In this document: one piece after another, positions 26,409 through 39,700 of the stretch | Layout: every line of letters starts with the position of its first letter | Position numbering within the stretch: the stretch's first letter is position 1 | Assembly (NCBI RefSeq): GCF_020184175.1 | Contig: NC_065531.1 | Location: 75,548,604-75,612,603, forward strand | Origin: Aphis gossypii | Taxonomy: Eukaryota > Arthropoda > Insecta > Hemiptera > Aphididae | Direction: 5' to 3' | Length of the DNA: 64,000 nucleotides | Made by a program: the position numbers and the translations under genes | Notes under the pieces: generated by a model | What the model was told of the DNA's origin: nothing | Seen by the model: the letters and a program-made list of their open reading frames with translations, nothing else | Databases searched by the model: none

Positions 26409-27127
26409 TGTCGTATCTTACTTTTGGCAATGGCGTGACAATCGTCTTAACATCTCGCGTAATCATCCAGTTGATGTTCACAAATTGTTCACCCGTCATA
26501 CTTAATGCACCCCCGTCAATCTCTTCTCCATAACACAGTCAATTAGTCATGACTTCAGAATAAATCACGTCACGCGTAGTTACGTGGCAATTGATATAAC
26601 CCAAGAGAACTGTCTTCGATGCAAATACAAGTCTCAACGCGTCACATCCTCCCTAGTTCCATATATTGAGACCCACAGACGTTTTACGACAGAATAATTC
26701 CATTACGCGTCTACTATTTGATGCGTATATTATAATATAATAATGAATCGGTGTTATTATACATTTTAAAAGACATTAATAATTTAATTTGAACTCTCGT
26801 CGTCAAGTGTTATTATATAGTTGTGTTCATTTTACATAGGTAAAAAAAATATTATATTATATTATTGTATAATATTCACGTAAAAATGTCACACACATTT
26901 TAAAACATATAATATCGGTCAAAATGATTTTACGTGTATCCGTACTTTTTTGTAGTAATTGATACGGCGTATAAATAGTATGTATTATTTCAATAGTTGT
27001 AAACTGCGCACGCTGATTATTATTATAATAAAATGATGTGGGACGCGTTTCTTTTTCGATTATATTGTTATCATAATATGTATGAAAAAAAACGAAAATC
27101 GCGTCATCGAAAAATTATTAATTGCAG

Positions 27128-27163
27128 GACCACCGCGACACGGTCGTTGTCATTGTCACGTGA
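27128..27163 (+). other. Candidate alternative 3' exon of the small membrane-protein gene
   Basis: ATTAATTGCAG ending at 27127 resembles an acceptor. If joined to the AGC|GTACGC donor near 26005 (phase 0) the frame reads DHRDTVVVIVT and stops at TGA (27161-27163). If joined to CG|GTGTAA it reads TTATRSLSLSRESSDEYNKP and stays open to 27368. Neither option can be decided from sequence alone. Confidence 0.2.
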
Positions 27164-28220
27164 AAGTTCTGACGAGTACAATAAACCACGCAATAATAAA
27201 ATATTATACTATATAATAGTCGGCATTGCCGCTGTGAAGATTGATTTCATTTTTAATTTTATTTATAATAATTCACATTATTCAATCAACGATTATTATT
27301 ATATTATTTTACTTATTAAAATTCTGAAATTCTTCTCCTGTGGCGTTACTCCGCATGGTTGTGTTTAATATTTATATAATAATTCTATAAATATAACAAC
27401 AACAATTTATAATAATAATATGTATTAGCATCACCAAAAAATATTAATAAATGTATTATAATAGGATGATATAGCGTCTGGTTATAAAACAAAAATTAAA
27501 ATTTTTTTTTCATTTGTATGATGCAGAAGTATAAGTGAAAAAAACGTTATTTCTCCATGTAATCAAATTCTAAATAACATTATACTATATTATACCTACT
27601 GTAATACCCTGTATGCTGTATCTACGATAGTGTAATATATTGACAAATGTGTACACTTAACAGATAATAATCCAATGATAATACTTAATGTTTTTTCGAC
27701 ATACAAATCATATTGTAAATTTGTAAGTCATAATACGCATGTTGTGTGTACATCGTAAAATGTTTACCTATTTTATAAGGTAATTCTTCCGCACATTTTT
27801 TTCGATAATTTCAAAATGAGTTTAAAAAAAAAAATTGAAAAATATATGTATACTTATGAAAAGATAAGTTTAATTTATAAAATATAATTTACTAGTAATA
27901 TTAAGATAAGAGTGGAGAACGTATCCAAGCATAAAATATTCATAAATCGTATGTTATAGTAATACAGAAACAATTACGTATAAACGTATAATATATATTT
28001 ATAACTCTATATACCTATTATATAATAATAAATACTAAGACCAATTAATAATAATGTCATTTTTTAAATATTTAATTGTGTAATCTGTGAAACAATATAT
28101 TATATTACCTAGTGTATTTACTATAGACATAACTACATAAGACATGTACTACTATTGTACCAAATAATGTAGTGGTTTACAATAGAAATTATAAAAATAT
28201 TGTTATAAATTAAATCATAT

Positions 28221-28226
28221 AATAAA
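28221..28226 (+). promoter_or_regulatory. Candidate polyadenylation signal AATAAA (plus strand)
   Basis: AATAAA is followed about 35-45 nt later by a GT-rich stretch (ATGCATGTGGTGAGCTGT), the arrangement of a functional poly(A) site. It would end a plus-strand transcript from the small membrane-protein gene. In AT-rich DNA the hexamer is common, so support is weak. Confidence 0.25.
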
Positions 28227-31200
28227 CCTGTATAGTTGTCAATTCATTATTTATTCAAATGCATGTGGTGAGCTGTAAACAGTTTTTCCCTAACACCAAG
28301 CCATTCTAGAAAAAAAAAAAAAAAATGGTTATAATTTTACCAAAAATAAAAATTCAACTAAAATGGATTGTTGTTTATTTTATATTGACTGCTCAATGAG
28401 TTTCGCATGTATTCAAATACGAAATGTACGATTCATTGTATTATTATACATAACGGATATGCTATATAATATTTTTCGTACGCGAATTTACGTTCAGAAA
28501 AACCATTGGTTTAACATAATATAGTCGTATTACGAATTCAGAATATAAAAAATTCAAGTTTGTAATACTTATGTATATGGCGCGTATATTTATCTATATA
28601 GATATATTATATTAAATTGATTTGATTGCAAAAAAGCATTATCGATTGTGACTTGATTTCATATTATTATAAATTAAAGTTAACTGATACTTGACTAGAT
28701 ATATTGAAAAATAAACTTTAATAGGTTCTTAACTACTACTTTTTAATTAAATCAAAAAATAATAAGAATAAATCAATTAAAAATATATTATTTCATCTAA
28801 CTTGGATACTAATTATTATTACAATTAGGTACACCAAAAAAAATGTTATCTGAGGTTATTTGAGCATTCATATTTGTTATGACGTCCGTGAATATCGTAT
28901 AATTAACCGATTGTAAATTTTACCTTTATTCGAACTGTAAAAAAGTAGGTATACAGCATAAATAGACTTAAAAAAATACAGGTCAACGAGTAATCTTTTT
29001 GAACGGTACATTGCAGTTGAAAACTAATTATTTTTAATATTTTCTGCATAAAACTTTCATTAATAAACAGTTTACACACATTCAGCGCTTTAACAGTAAG
29101 TATATTATACCTTTTTGCCGCTCCTTTACACTTTCCCCGGCTTCAATGTTGTATTATTAAAACTGCGCATTTTATTTCTTAGTAAGTACGCTTTTATTTA
29201 AACATAACATCATATAAAGAACAAACACGCACACACACAAGCACATAAATTCACAAAACCAGAATTCATTCTTTAAATAAATAATTATAAATTCAAAACA
29301 GCTTTTATCTTTTATATTAAAAATATTATATTATATTATTTACCTTTTACATCAATTTTTCGTTTTTTAAATATTATGTATTTGTTATTTATTCTTGGTT
29401 ACCAAATTGAACCGATTGGTCTAATTGATTAAATAATACCTACGCCAGAAAACATCAAAGTTTTTGATTAAACCTATTCAAGTGTATATTATATTACCTG
29501 ATTGTAAATAAATAAATGTATTGAATGTCATTTTTGTGTAGGTATATAATTATATTATAAAAGTATTTTGCTGATAATATTGTGTTTCGATTGTTTGGAA
29601 ATATTCGAGTTTTTTAAAACTATCGATTTAACTATGTCATATGGTATAAAATTGAATAAAATAGTAATATACCTACCTAATAAATATATGTTAGATATTT
29701 ATGAAAATAAAATTATGCTTGCAAACATTTCTGATCATTTACACATAGGTAAAGGGAAAATAAATTTGAAATCAAAGGTCTCTTTTAAAGAACAATATAA
29801 TTCTGGGCTTAACTCGGTTTATATTGCAATGCTTACAAAGTAACATATCCCCAACAAAATTTGCCTAATAATTTTATTTTTGTATAGCAGAACATGTTAG
29901 ACGGCGTAAAATATAGACAATATAGATACAGCACTGTTTAAAATAATTCAAAATTATTATTAGTGTTTAGTATTAAAATTCCAACTATTATTATAATAAT
30001 TATTATATAATTAATGTACAATTTATTCAATGCCATCCAGAATCACTGTCAAGTTTCTACTGAATATTGAACGATTAAGGTAAGACAATATCATAAATAA
30101 ATATTTATAATTTGAATTCCAAATATAAAAAAAAATCCTTTCATTTAATCTTTATGAATGAAATGTTATCAAAGGTAATTTCTGATAGATACATTTAATT
30201 AAAACAATGTTGAATACAGCTTATGAAATTTACATATTATAATATCATAGCTACTACTTACCAAATAATCCAAACCAAAGAAACCTGTAATTTTTAATTA
30301 TTTATTTCAATAATTTAAAATAAATATTATTACATAGTATTACCAATACATCGTCAACTGTATATAATAAAATGTGAGAAACATTCAGTAATAATTAATA
30401 ATTTATTTTAAGAAAAAATAAAAATCTATTTACCTATTTTTGTTTTTATTAATACGTACAATGTACATATATACCTATTTTAGAAATAAGGTTTTTTCAA
30501 AAGTATTTGTATCAACTGTCAAAAATAATAAGTTAAAGGCTAAATAAATCTTCTCACGTATACTACCCAATTCTAAAAGTTCAAAATTGTTTTATAATAT
30601 TATTCTAAAGGTAAGTAGTAAACGTGCTAACTTACTACACTACGTCGTTTCAACAGAATAAATAAATCCAAACAGTTACATTTGAGTATAATCTATAATA
30701 ATTGTATTGTTTGACTGAAACAATATACATTATATTTATTTATTAACGAATGCATACTTTTCGATTTCACATATTCTGTCAGCTTTTAACTCCAACGGAT
30801 ATAATTAAAACGATTCTCACAAGATTAAAAAAAAAAAATGGGTCAGCAATGTTTATTAATTGATACATTTGGTATTTATCTAACCGTTTGCAGCGGGGAT
30901 AGGGAATATATTTACTTTAATAGGTCACAGGACGGGTTTTAATTTCAACGTGATAATACGCTTTATTCAGTTACGTTCAACATTTTAATATATTTTTTTT
31001 TCGACAACAAACGACGATTCCTATTCTATGCTTTTGTGCGTGCACAAAGACCGAATGAAGTTCGCTAAACAATTATAAAAAAAAAAACGATAATTTTTAA
31101 TGATCTTAACACGTTCGTGTGCTCAATAATGCTCGTTCAAAAACTACGAAAATGAAAATATCTCTCCGTAAAAAAGACGTGTCAACATAATAAAATCCAA

Positions 31201-34200
31201 CTGAGACGTATACTAAATATCGCGTGTGAAATAAAAAAAAACCCTAGAAATAAACGCCATAATGGGAGAAATACTTTCTGGTTAAATAATAATAAAGTTC
31301 ATTCTCGCTGTTATTTGATTACTTTTTTCTGTTTGTGATATTATCCTAAATAGTCAATGGCCAACTTAAACTATTATACATTTAGTAAAATAATAATTTT
31401 TAAGTACACGATGATATAGTATAGTTTTTATCGTTGCATAATAAAATCATTTTACGTTTCAAATATCGTTGGGATAAGTTTTTAAATTTTAATCATTATC
31501 ATGTAATTAAAATTAAAATATTTTCGAAGACAAATACATTATAATAATGTGCGGATTCTATCGTCGATTATTTTCATAGGTACAATTTAAAAGAGATAAT
31601 ATCTTTTAAGGTATACATTAAATGCAAATTACGATATCGAAATTAAAACGGAAGATCATAAATTATTTTCTAGTTTTTCAATTAGATTATACAAATCGTT
31701 CAATATTATTATTAATATTATTATTAACTGTTTTAATATTAATAAAACAAAAGCCCTATTATGAAATATGTGCGAATTATGTAGATTTCTCACCGTATCT
31801 TACTTCAAACTTAAACATATTGGCGTTCCACGGAGACGACCCGTCCGTTGAATTTCACGTCATACAATGTAATATTATACAGACTCAAGTCACTTGTTAA
31901 GCGACGTACAATATGAATACAAATGTGTATGAATCAGTTATACGCTAAAAATAAAAACTGTATAGATACGACGAAATAATAATGAATTCTGAAAAAATTA
32001 CGGTCAACTACATTGTACAACTTCAGTCAAGGACTGGTCTAGAACTGTATGTAAGTTCTGACTAAAGTTGTAAAATGAAATGGCCTACTTATTCATTGGA
32101 ATGCATTTTTTTTTAGATTTTATTTATAAGTTCAAGATCGAAGATATCTAGTAAAGTTAATTGGGTGTCACGGACCTGTTACTTGCTAGCAAAACCTGTC
32201 ACTTTTATAATAAAAAAATTACGATACAATATTTTAAGTAATTTATTGTTTATGTTTAAAATCACTAACTTAACGAAAAATTAAATAACAAAATTTAGTG
32301 TTCATCGAAAATTTCCGAAAGTAAATAAATAAACATATTATATTTTAAACGCCTTCTCCTCGTTAAATGGATGTTTGCATTATATTTCCGTCTTATTACT
32401 TTGTATACCTACCGCATAATATTGAATAGCTATTGTAGAATTTAGGGTTTTCTTAACTCACCATACCAATGGTCTGTAAATTGTAGATAGTAAATTTAAT
32501 AGTTACGTAACTAATATTCTAACATTAATAGTAACAAAACTATTATACATTTTAAAATAATGATAAATCTTTATCATGACATCTGAGAATAGTTTTGAAA
32601 ACAAAATCTAAATGTACTATAATAATAATTAAATTTAATGTTTAAAATAATAGTACAGTAATAAAATATATTATTATCAAATTATTTGAAATGTATGAGT
32701 GAATATTGATAATATAATTAAATTTTAAAACATATTACTTTTATAAAAGTATAGATGTATACAAAATGTATCATAATTATCTGATATACTCAAATGTAAT
32801 TTAAACGTAAAATTATCATATCTCTCTGGTATAACTTAAACTATATCTGATATCGAGTATAAAACAAGTATTTCTTATATTGGCATAAATATAATATAAA
32901 TAATATTTTTAAAAAATGATTAGCGAAATGGTGGTCACATGCAAATTACGTATAACATCACTATTAAGTACTGTTCAAAATTCTATATTAAAAAGGTAAA
33001 GGACAAGTAAAAAAGTAATGGTTACACTTTATCTCAATTTCAAAATAGAACAAAATAAAAATGAAACAAAAACATAATATACTGTTGGCTAATTGCATGC
33101 ATTTAAGGTTGAGATCCATTAAAACTATGTGAACCATTTCAATTATTTCCGGTTAAGATAGATACGACACCGATGATCGGAAACAATCATTTCCGGCCGA
33201 CAACATCCTGTTGAGATCTTCTCATAGAGGCCTCCACTTCCGTTCTACTCGCCTTAATCGTACATACCATTCGACTACTGATTGATATTATATTATATAA
33301 TTTTATTTAAATTTCAAAAATCTGAATTGCATTATTAAATTATGAATGAATGAGTAGATACTTATGTTTTGTGAATTAAATAAAAATATATGAAGTAAAA
33401 AAATTGACAGATTTATTATCACATTCAATATTTGAAGTAGTATTTTAATAGGTAGTTATCTATATCGCCTATATCAATATATCGTATACATTGTTTACCT
33501 AATATTAGTAAATGATTGTGCAGTATAACATGTAAATTAAACATAACACTTAAATCTCTATAAGCTATATATACATAATTTTTAATTCTTTCAGGCCACA
33601 TATTTTATTTTTATCAATCACAATAAATTTTGATATGTTTAAATTTATCATTGACTATAGTTATAATACTATTTTCTTAGATGTTTAAAATTTACACCTA
33701 GATAGGTAACACTTTTTTTTAGTGAATTTATGACGGAATCCTAGAAAGATATTTTTAATTAACTGTTAAGTACTTGATTTTTACTTTATTAAATTTAGTA
33801 GGTAAAAACTTTTAGCCTATATTTATCAAAAACAGTATAAGTCACAATACATAAGAAATAATATCGTTTATATCTGACATATAATATAAAATTAAATAAA
33901 CAATAAAATATAAATCAAAGTATTTACTGTAACATTAATTTTATTATATTATTGAAAGGATTTAAATTAATTTTAAAAGTTGTTTAAGTACCTCATCCTG
34001 CCACCAAAGAAAGATACCATTACAAGCTACAACTTAAGCATTTATAAAATATGGTAAGGTCGAGTAGCAACAATAAAATGTCCTAACGACCATTATGATA
34101 CCAATTATGGTAATTTGTAATTGTTTTATAACATTAACTAAACCTTTAAAAGGTTTTTAAGTTATCAAATGTACCCATGTTGATTAAATTATTGAGTATA

Positions 34201-34549
34201 GCTATTAATATTACTAGAATACCACTAAACTGTACTTTGAGGAAAAACATCTATTCAATAATAATTAATAAATATAGAGGTTTAATTCAATTTTAATGTA
34301 TTTATTTAAAATTTAAATACAAAAATATTACTTTATATTATTATTATTTATAAAGTAATAAATAATAAGCCTAGTTTTTAGGTACATAAGGGAAGTAATG
34401 GGATTTTTGCTAAATTATAATCACAGAACAAAAATTATTAAGCCCATACAAAGTTTTACTAAGTTCACAGTACAATAATTGAGAGAAAGGACTATTGATT
34501 TTATTTAAATTTATTATAATATATAACATACAGAATTTTATAATATAAA

Positions 34550-34568
34550 ATATATATATATATATATT
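34550..34568. repeat. (AT)n tract near the Notch 3' end
   Basis: Uninterrupted AT dinucleotides directly beside the candidate Notch poly(A) signals. Confidence 0.85.
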
Positions 34569-34940
34569 TTATTTTATATATTTATTAATAAATATACATG
34601 TTCATATACATAATTTGTATGAATAAAAACAAACAATGTATTTTTAAATTAATCTATTTGTCCACAACATAAAATTACGAAAAAAAAAATAATTACAATA
34701 ATATTTCAATAACAATAATATTAAAAATGTCATGTGATGAGATCGTGAACGAACAATCCCTTGATGATACAAAATGTTATTTACAAAAAATAAAAATAAA
34801 AATACATTTAGATCCCTAGCAGTCTTGTCGTTGTGCTTATTAACCACCGAATAAGTCTAGTAGATTATTGTAAGATTGTTCGATAGATTTGTTTTCCATA
34901 TCTCGACAAGACAACGAGACAAATTCATCAAAAAGAGAAC

Positions 34941-34950
34941 AATAATAATG

Positions 34951-34989
<39 letters not shown>

Positions 34990-35014
34990 TAATAATAATA
35001 ATAATAATAATAAA
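34941..35014. repeat. (AAT)n microsatellite
   Basis: About 70 bp of near-perfect AAT/TAA units with one interruption (ataaaataat) near 34985. It lies in the probable Notch 3' UTR. The tract makes spurious Tyr-rich or Asn-rich frames on either strand. Confidence 0.9.
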
Positions 35015-35488
35015 AATTGGTAGACACCATGGCCATTATGGTACATAAATAATGGGTGGAGGAGGGGGGAGAAAGAAATGGTATTCGATGTCAATAATCA
35101 TGATAAAAATAATAATGTACATAAAAGCGATAAGAATATGTATATGCATATATAAATAAAATCTGTACTTTGAAAATATACATATGTACACAGGGTAAAA
35201 AGAGAGAATTTGTTTAAAAACATAGAAAAAATGATTCAACACATTCGTGGGTTATAAACACAAAACATAAAAATAATAAAATTAATATAATAATAATAAT
35301 CATAGGCTAATTGTGGTTGGTATTGGTGACGACGGTCATGGCGTTCGGATCTGAACTGCTGACGATGGCACCGTAACAACAAACGAAGGGTCAAAGTACA
35401 ATAACAATATTATAACTATTCATTCGGACCTGTCCCTATGGGTGATATACGCACACGGATGAAGACTTGACCTCGCTCATAATTTGTT

Positions 35489-36754
35489 TTAAATGTAAAC
35501 GGCGTCCGACACTTTGTTCGGGTGTCCGTTATTGTTGTTGTTGTTGTTATTGGGCGGTGATGATATGCCTTCTGACCAGTCAGAATTGGAGTTGGGCGAA
35601 GATGAAGACCAGTGCCACGGCGAGTCAGGTGAAGGCGTCGGGAAACTCTCGGGTGCTGCATCCGACGGGGGTGTCAGGTACTGCTGCGCGTGTTGCGATT
35701 GGGGTTGTTGTAGTGATTGAGACGTCTGCTGGACACTGCCGTAGAAGTGATGGTACTGACTGAACGGGTCCACGGCTTGCATGGTGGCGTGTCGGAGAGC
35801 CTGCATGTGGGTAGGAGACGTGGGCAGTGACGGTCGCGTCTTTCCGGGCGACGGTGACATGACTACGCTGTGCGGCGGCGACGGTTCCTGGAACGACGTC
35901 TGCATGCCCAACATCTGCTGGTGAAGGACTCGGTAGTCGGGTTGCTGTTGTTGCTGTTGCTGTTGCTGCTGATGTTGTTGGTGGTGCATGGCCGCACCGT
36001 AATTGGCCATTGGCCTTTGAGACGCAGACGGCAACTGTGACAGGCATTCCTCGTATGCGGGCGGCTGCTGCGGTAAGCCTCCGCCACCGTACAGCCTGGA
36101 CACGTCCAACGCCATCAGGTCCATGTTATTGGCACCGCCAGCGCATGTCACGTCCAACCCAAAAGGTTTCTTATTGCTAGGCGCCGCCGCGGTGGACGAC
36201 ATGGCTGATGACGGTGGCAAGGGAGGCGGTGGTTTTTTCACACTGCCCTTCCGCTTCAACGACAGGTTTGAGTCCATCGAATCTGCAGGACTAGTCGGAT
36301 TTGACGGTTTTGGCCTCTTTTTGCCCTTGGCCGTGCCGCCACCATTGCCTCCATTGCTCAACTTCATGCCAGGTATGTTTATGTTGGAATGAGCTGACAT
36401 CATATGCTGCGAGTCTGTGAACAAACACATCCCAAGGTCAATCTCCGTCGCTGATGCCGTATTCGTCATCGTCGTCTGCGTGTTCTTGGGTAATGGCACT
36501 AACGGCCGCGAAACACGATTTCGCTGCGACTTACTCATGAAGTTGTTGTTAACAGGCACCATGGTCTGAGCATTAGGGTGAGCAACGTGTGAATCCAGCA
36601 ATCTAACAATGTCGTGGTGTAACCGTTCACTGGCCACGTCCCGCGGTAACCGTTCCATGTGGTCTGCGATCTCTCTATTTGCGAAATTATCCAGAAGAGC
36701 TTTGCATGCTTCAAAACTGCCTTCTCTAGCTGCTAAGAACAACGGTGTTTCGTC
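35489..36754 (-). CDS. Notch: Notch visible exon 16: last ankyrin repeats, polyQ, PEST, stop
   Basis: It reads DETPLFLAAREGSFEACKAL (ankyrin), then RLPRDVASERLHHDIVRLLD ending the ankyrin domain. A long low-complexity transactivation region follows: proline runs (KKPPPPLPPS), an His/Gln tract with ten consecutive Q (opa-like, about 35942-35990), and a PEST segment (LTPPSD, PTPSPDS, WSSSSPNSNSDWSEG) resembling the Fbw7/WSSS degradation region. An eight-residue polyN run precedes the conserved-looking C-terminus DAVYI and TAA at 35491-35489. The other-frame reading frames over this exon are shadows. Confidence 0.97.
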   Translation of the reverse strand, partial: DETPLFLAAREGSFEACKALLDNFANREIADHMERLPRDVASERLHHDIVRLLDSHVAHPNAQTMVPVNNNFMSKSQRNRVSRPLVPLPKNTQTTMTNTASATEIDLGMCLFTDSQHMMSAHSNINIPGMKLSNGGNGGGTAKGKKRPKPSNPTSPADSMDSNLSLKRKGSVKKPPPPLPPSSAMSSTAAAPSNKKPFGLDVTCAGGANNMDLMALDVSRLYGGGGLPQQPPAYEECLSQLPSASQRPMANYGAAMHHQQHQQQQQQQQQQPDYRVLHQQMLGMQTSFQEPSPPHSVVMSPSPGKTRPSLPTSPTHMQALRHATMQAVDPFSQYHHFYGSVQQTSQSLQQPQSQHAQQYLTPPSDAAPESFPTPSPDSPWHWSSSSPNSNSDWSEGISSPPNNNNNNNNGHPNKVSDAVYI

Positions 36755-39700
36755 CTGCATACAGAATAAAAAAAAAATTGTTTAGATAAATATTGTTTAT
36801 CACTGATTAATGACATCTATATTGAGTTTATTCGGTACTTTTTTTTTTACTTTAATTCTAATAAAAAAAATATATTTTTACCTTGTCATCTTGAGCATCT
36901 TTGTTGGCGTTGTTGGCAAGCAAAATGTTGACGGCATCTACATTATTGACTGATGCAGCCCAATGCAAAGCTGTTTTTCCACTGTTATCTGGTATATTGA
37001 TATCGGCGTCAGCATGAATCAAATCTTCAACCATTCCTTCGATAGCCAACCTGGCTGCTAGAATCAAAGGTGTCGTACCATCGTGCATCCTCGCATTTAA
37101 ATTTGTTGAGCGGTTCCTTAGTAAGATCTAAAAATAAAATAAAAACACCATTAATCAAAATGTTTATTTTCTACTTACAATACATGTTTTTTCGTTGAAT
37201 TAAATAATAATGTAAATTAACTTACTTGGAAAGCACCCATAGCGTCGGCGGCTACAGCCGCATGCAATGGTGTCCGGCCAGTGTGATCTTGGAAGTTAAC
37301 ATCTGCACCCATATCCAACAAACGTTTGGCAGCATCTGCTCTAGCATATCTTGCGGCCAAATGTAAAGAAGTTTCACCAGTTTTATCGAGAGTGGCATTT
37401 AGCTCGGCACCTTGCGAAACCAATTCTGATATCATGTTGGTTGTAGCGTCTTGTTCTCCTTCATCTTCATTATCAATACTTGTGTCCAGTCCAGCGCCGC
37501 CAGCTACAGTAACATCCATCAGTCTCGTCAATCCACCAGGAAGTCTTTCATTAACTTCGGTTTCCTATAAATAATAAACGAACCTCGTTAGATAATGCAT
37601 GTTTTAAACATTGAAATTTCTCATATAAACTTACCCTAGACGGAGGTGTGTACATTACAGTTGCCTTGTTATCATTAGAATTCAAATTACAGTGACTCCA
37701 AACGTCATCGTAAGGGTTGTCCAAAGGTTGTGATAATATGGGAGCTGGCCTATGTCGTTTTGCTGGTGGCATATCACCCTCGGCGTCTTCGTCTGACCAA
37801 GCTCCAGCACCCCTTCCCATGGTCATCATACCACTATTCATGTCCATACAGCTCAATGTCATGTTATTCTGTTTCATTGTTCTAAGTTCTTGTCCATCAG
37901 GTACCCTTCTCTGGGTACTTGTTCTACTGCTATTACTGCCAGTACGTAAGAATCCTTCTGGGAACCATGTTATACCAGTTGCCTTCTTACGATGTGTGGA
38001 TATCAACACTCCAAGACTAAGGCCGATAACTAGTATTAAGAACATTCCAGTCAATACCAATGCTGTACTACTCCTAGGTTGTTCAGTTGGAATTTGGCTT
38101 CCAGGACCAACACCTTCTGCTCTATAAATAGGAAACGATGTGGATAGAGCATGACTAGCGGCCGAAGCAGCCAAAAACCCAGCAGCCTATTAACAAATAA
38201 TAAATACAATAAGTAATCAAACTCCATAATATCAACTTATATTTTTCAGATTAACTTACCCCTGTACCACTTGAGAAACATTCAACGTCTCTGGTTATTT
38301 CACATTTCCTATTATCGATTTCTAAATAAACCACGACAGCTCCAGGAGGACTTTCAGCAGGGAATATCATTTGTTTTCCAGTTAATTCGTCTTGTTTTAC
38401 TCGGACAGTAGCTCGTAACTCTCGGCCAACCTAAACAAGTTGTATTTAAGTAAAATTTCTTAAATTATTTTAAAATTATTTTAATGCCTTACCTCTCGTA
38501 AGAATGAAGTTAAATTAGACAAGAGTTGATGATAATCCATTCGTAAAATGAGACGCATGGCACCTTCGGCAAGTTTAGGTGGTTCTCTTTCGCAATCTAA
38601 CCCATCCCAATTACATTCAGCATTATTGCATCCATAATCGCAATGACCATTAGCATAATGACTTTGACAATATGCGTCATAGATGGGACTAAAATAAATT
38701 AAAACAATAAATAATTATAATTCGTTCATTAAAAATACAAATATAAATATATAATACATACTTGCAAGGCATTAGAGTTCTTTCACAATCTCTTCCATCG
38801 TACAAACATTCAGGTGTATTGCACTCCACGTCACAACGCCCATCAGCGAAAACTTGCCAGCAATTTTTGGTTGTTGTACAATTTCTCCAGGGATTTAATC
38901 CAAGAGAACAATCACCACCATCGAAGTCACAGGCAGCTGTGTTACATTCCTGATGGCATCTATTATCTTGAGACTTAGCAGCGCATCCGTTGGTTACACA
39001 AGCAGCCAACTCTCGTTCCCAATCGTAATCTTTTTTTGTCATGATATTTTTAGACGGGAATTTTCCCAAACCTCCTTTGAACTTGGAATCATAAATATTA
39101 CAATTCTTTCCTGACCAATATATTGGACAGAAACAAGCGTAGTCTCCAAGTTTATTTTGACAAGTACCGTCGTGTTCGCATGGATTACTTTCACATTCAT
39201 TGTAACTATCGATTTCACAGTGAATACCTGCCGTGCCCGGTGGACATTCACATTGATATCCTCCATGTTCTAATGAATGACATAAACCATCACCCTGGCA
39301 AGGACTAGAGTCACAATCTACACCGAAGAATTCACAATTTCTTCCAGAAAACTCTTTCGGACAAACGCATGTATGGCCACCTTCCACTTGAGAACATACA
39401 CCTCCATTTTGACATGGACTGCTCTCACAGAAGTTGACTTTAGTTTCACAATGTCTGCCCATGTAACCAGCACGACAGTTGCAGTGGAAATTGTTAACTA
39501 ATTGAACGCAATCTAAAGTTCCATATGGATCGCAAGGATTTGATAAGCATTCGTTTATGTCACCCTCACATCTATGACCGACAAATCCGGCTGGGCAACG
39601 ACAATCAAAACCTCCAACCCGATCAATACAAGTACCGTTGTTATGACAAGCATCAGGTGAGCAGTCATCAATGTTTATGTCACAAATAATACCCAGTGTA

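Larger units (their letters stand above)
26409..34544. other. Intergenic region between two convergent genes
   Basis: Mostly AT-rich DNA. Frames such as 29568-29843 (91 codons) and 31622-31900 (92 codons) are made of AT-rich codons, have no recognised motif and show no splice support, so I treat them as chance. A poly-A run lies at 28311-28326. Nothing else is supported. Confidence 0.55.
34545..35488 (-). other. Notch: Probable Notch 3' UTR with candidate poly(A) signals
   Basis: Downstream of the stop the minus strand has no further Notch coding. AATAAA hexamers on the minus strand occur at 34586-34581 and 34573-34568, which would give a 3' UTR of roughly 0.9 kb. The interval contains a long (TTA)n tract. 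Usage of these signals is inferred, not shown; the end could be nearer or farther. Confidence 0.4.

Noticed and set aside
27033..27368. 111-codon plus-strand frame as an intact single-exon gene
   Set aside because: The ends are AT-rich low-complexity sequence; only the middle part behind TTGCAG looks exon-like, so it is listed only as a possible alternative exon.
29568..31900. 91- and 92-codon plus-strand frames in the intergenic region
   Set aside because: AT-rich codons, hydrophobic but without recognised family or splice context; expected by chance in this amount of sequence.
35467..36392. Several 68-140-codon frames over the last Notch exon in other frames and on the other strand
   Set aside because: Shadows of the repetitive, GC-rich Notch C-terminal coding sequence.
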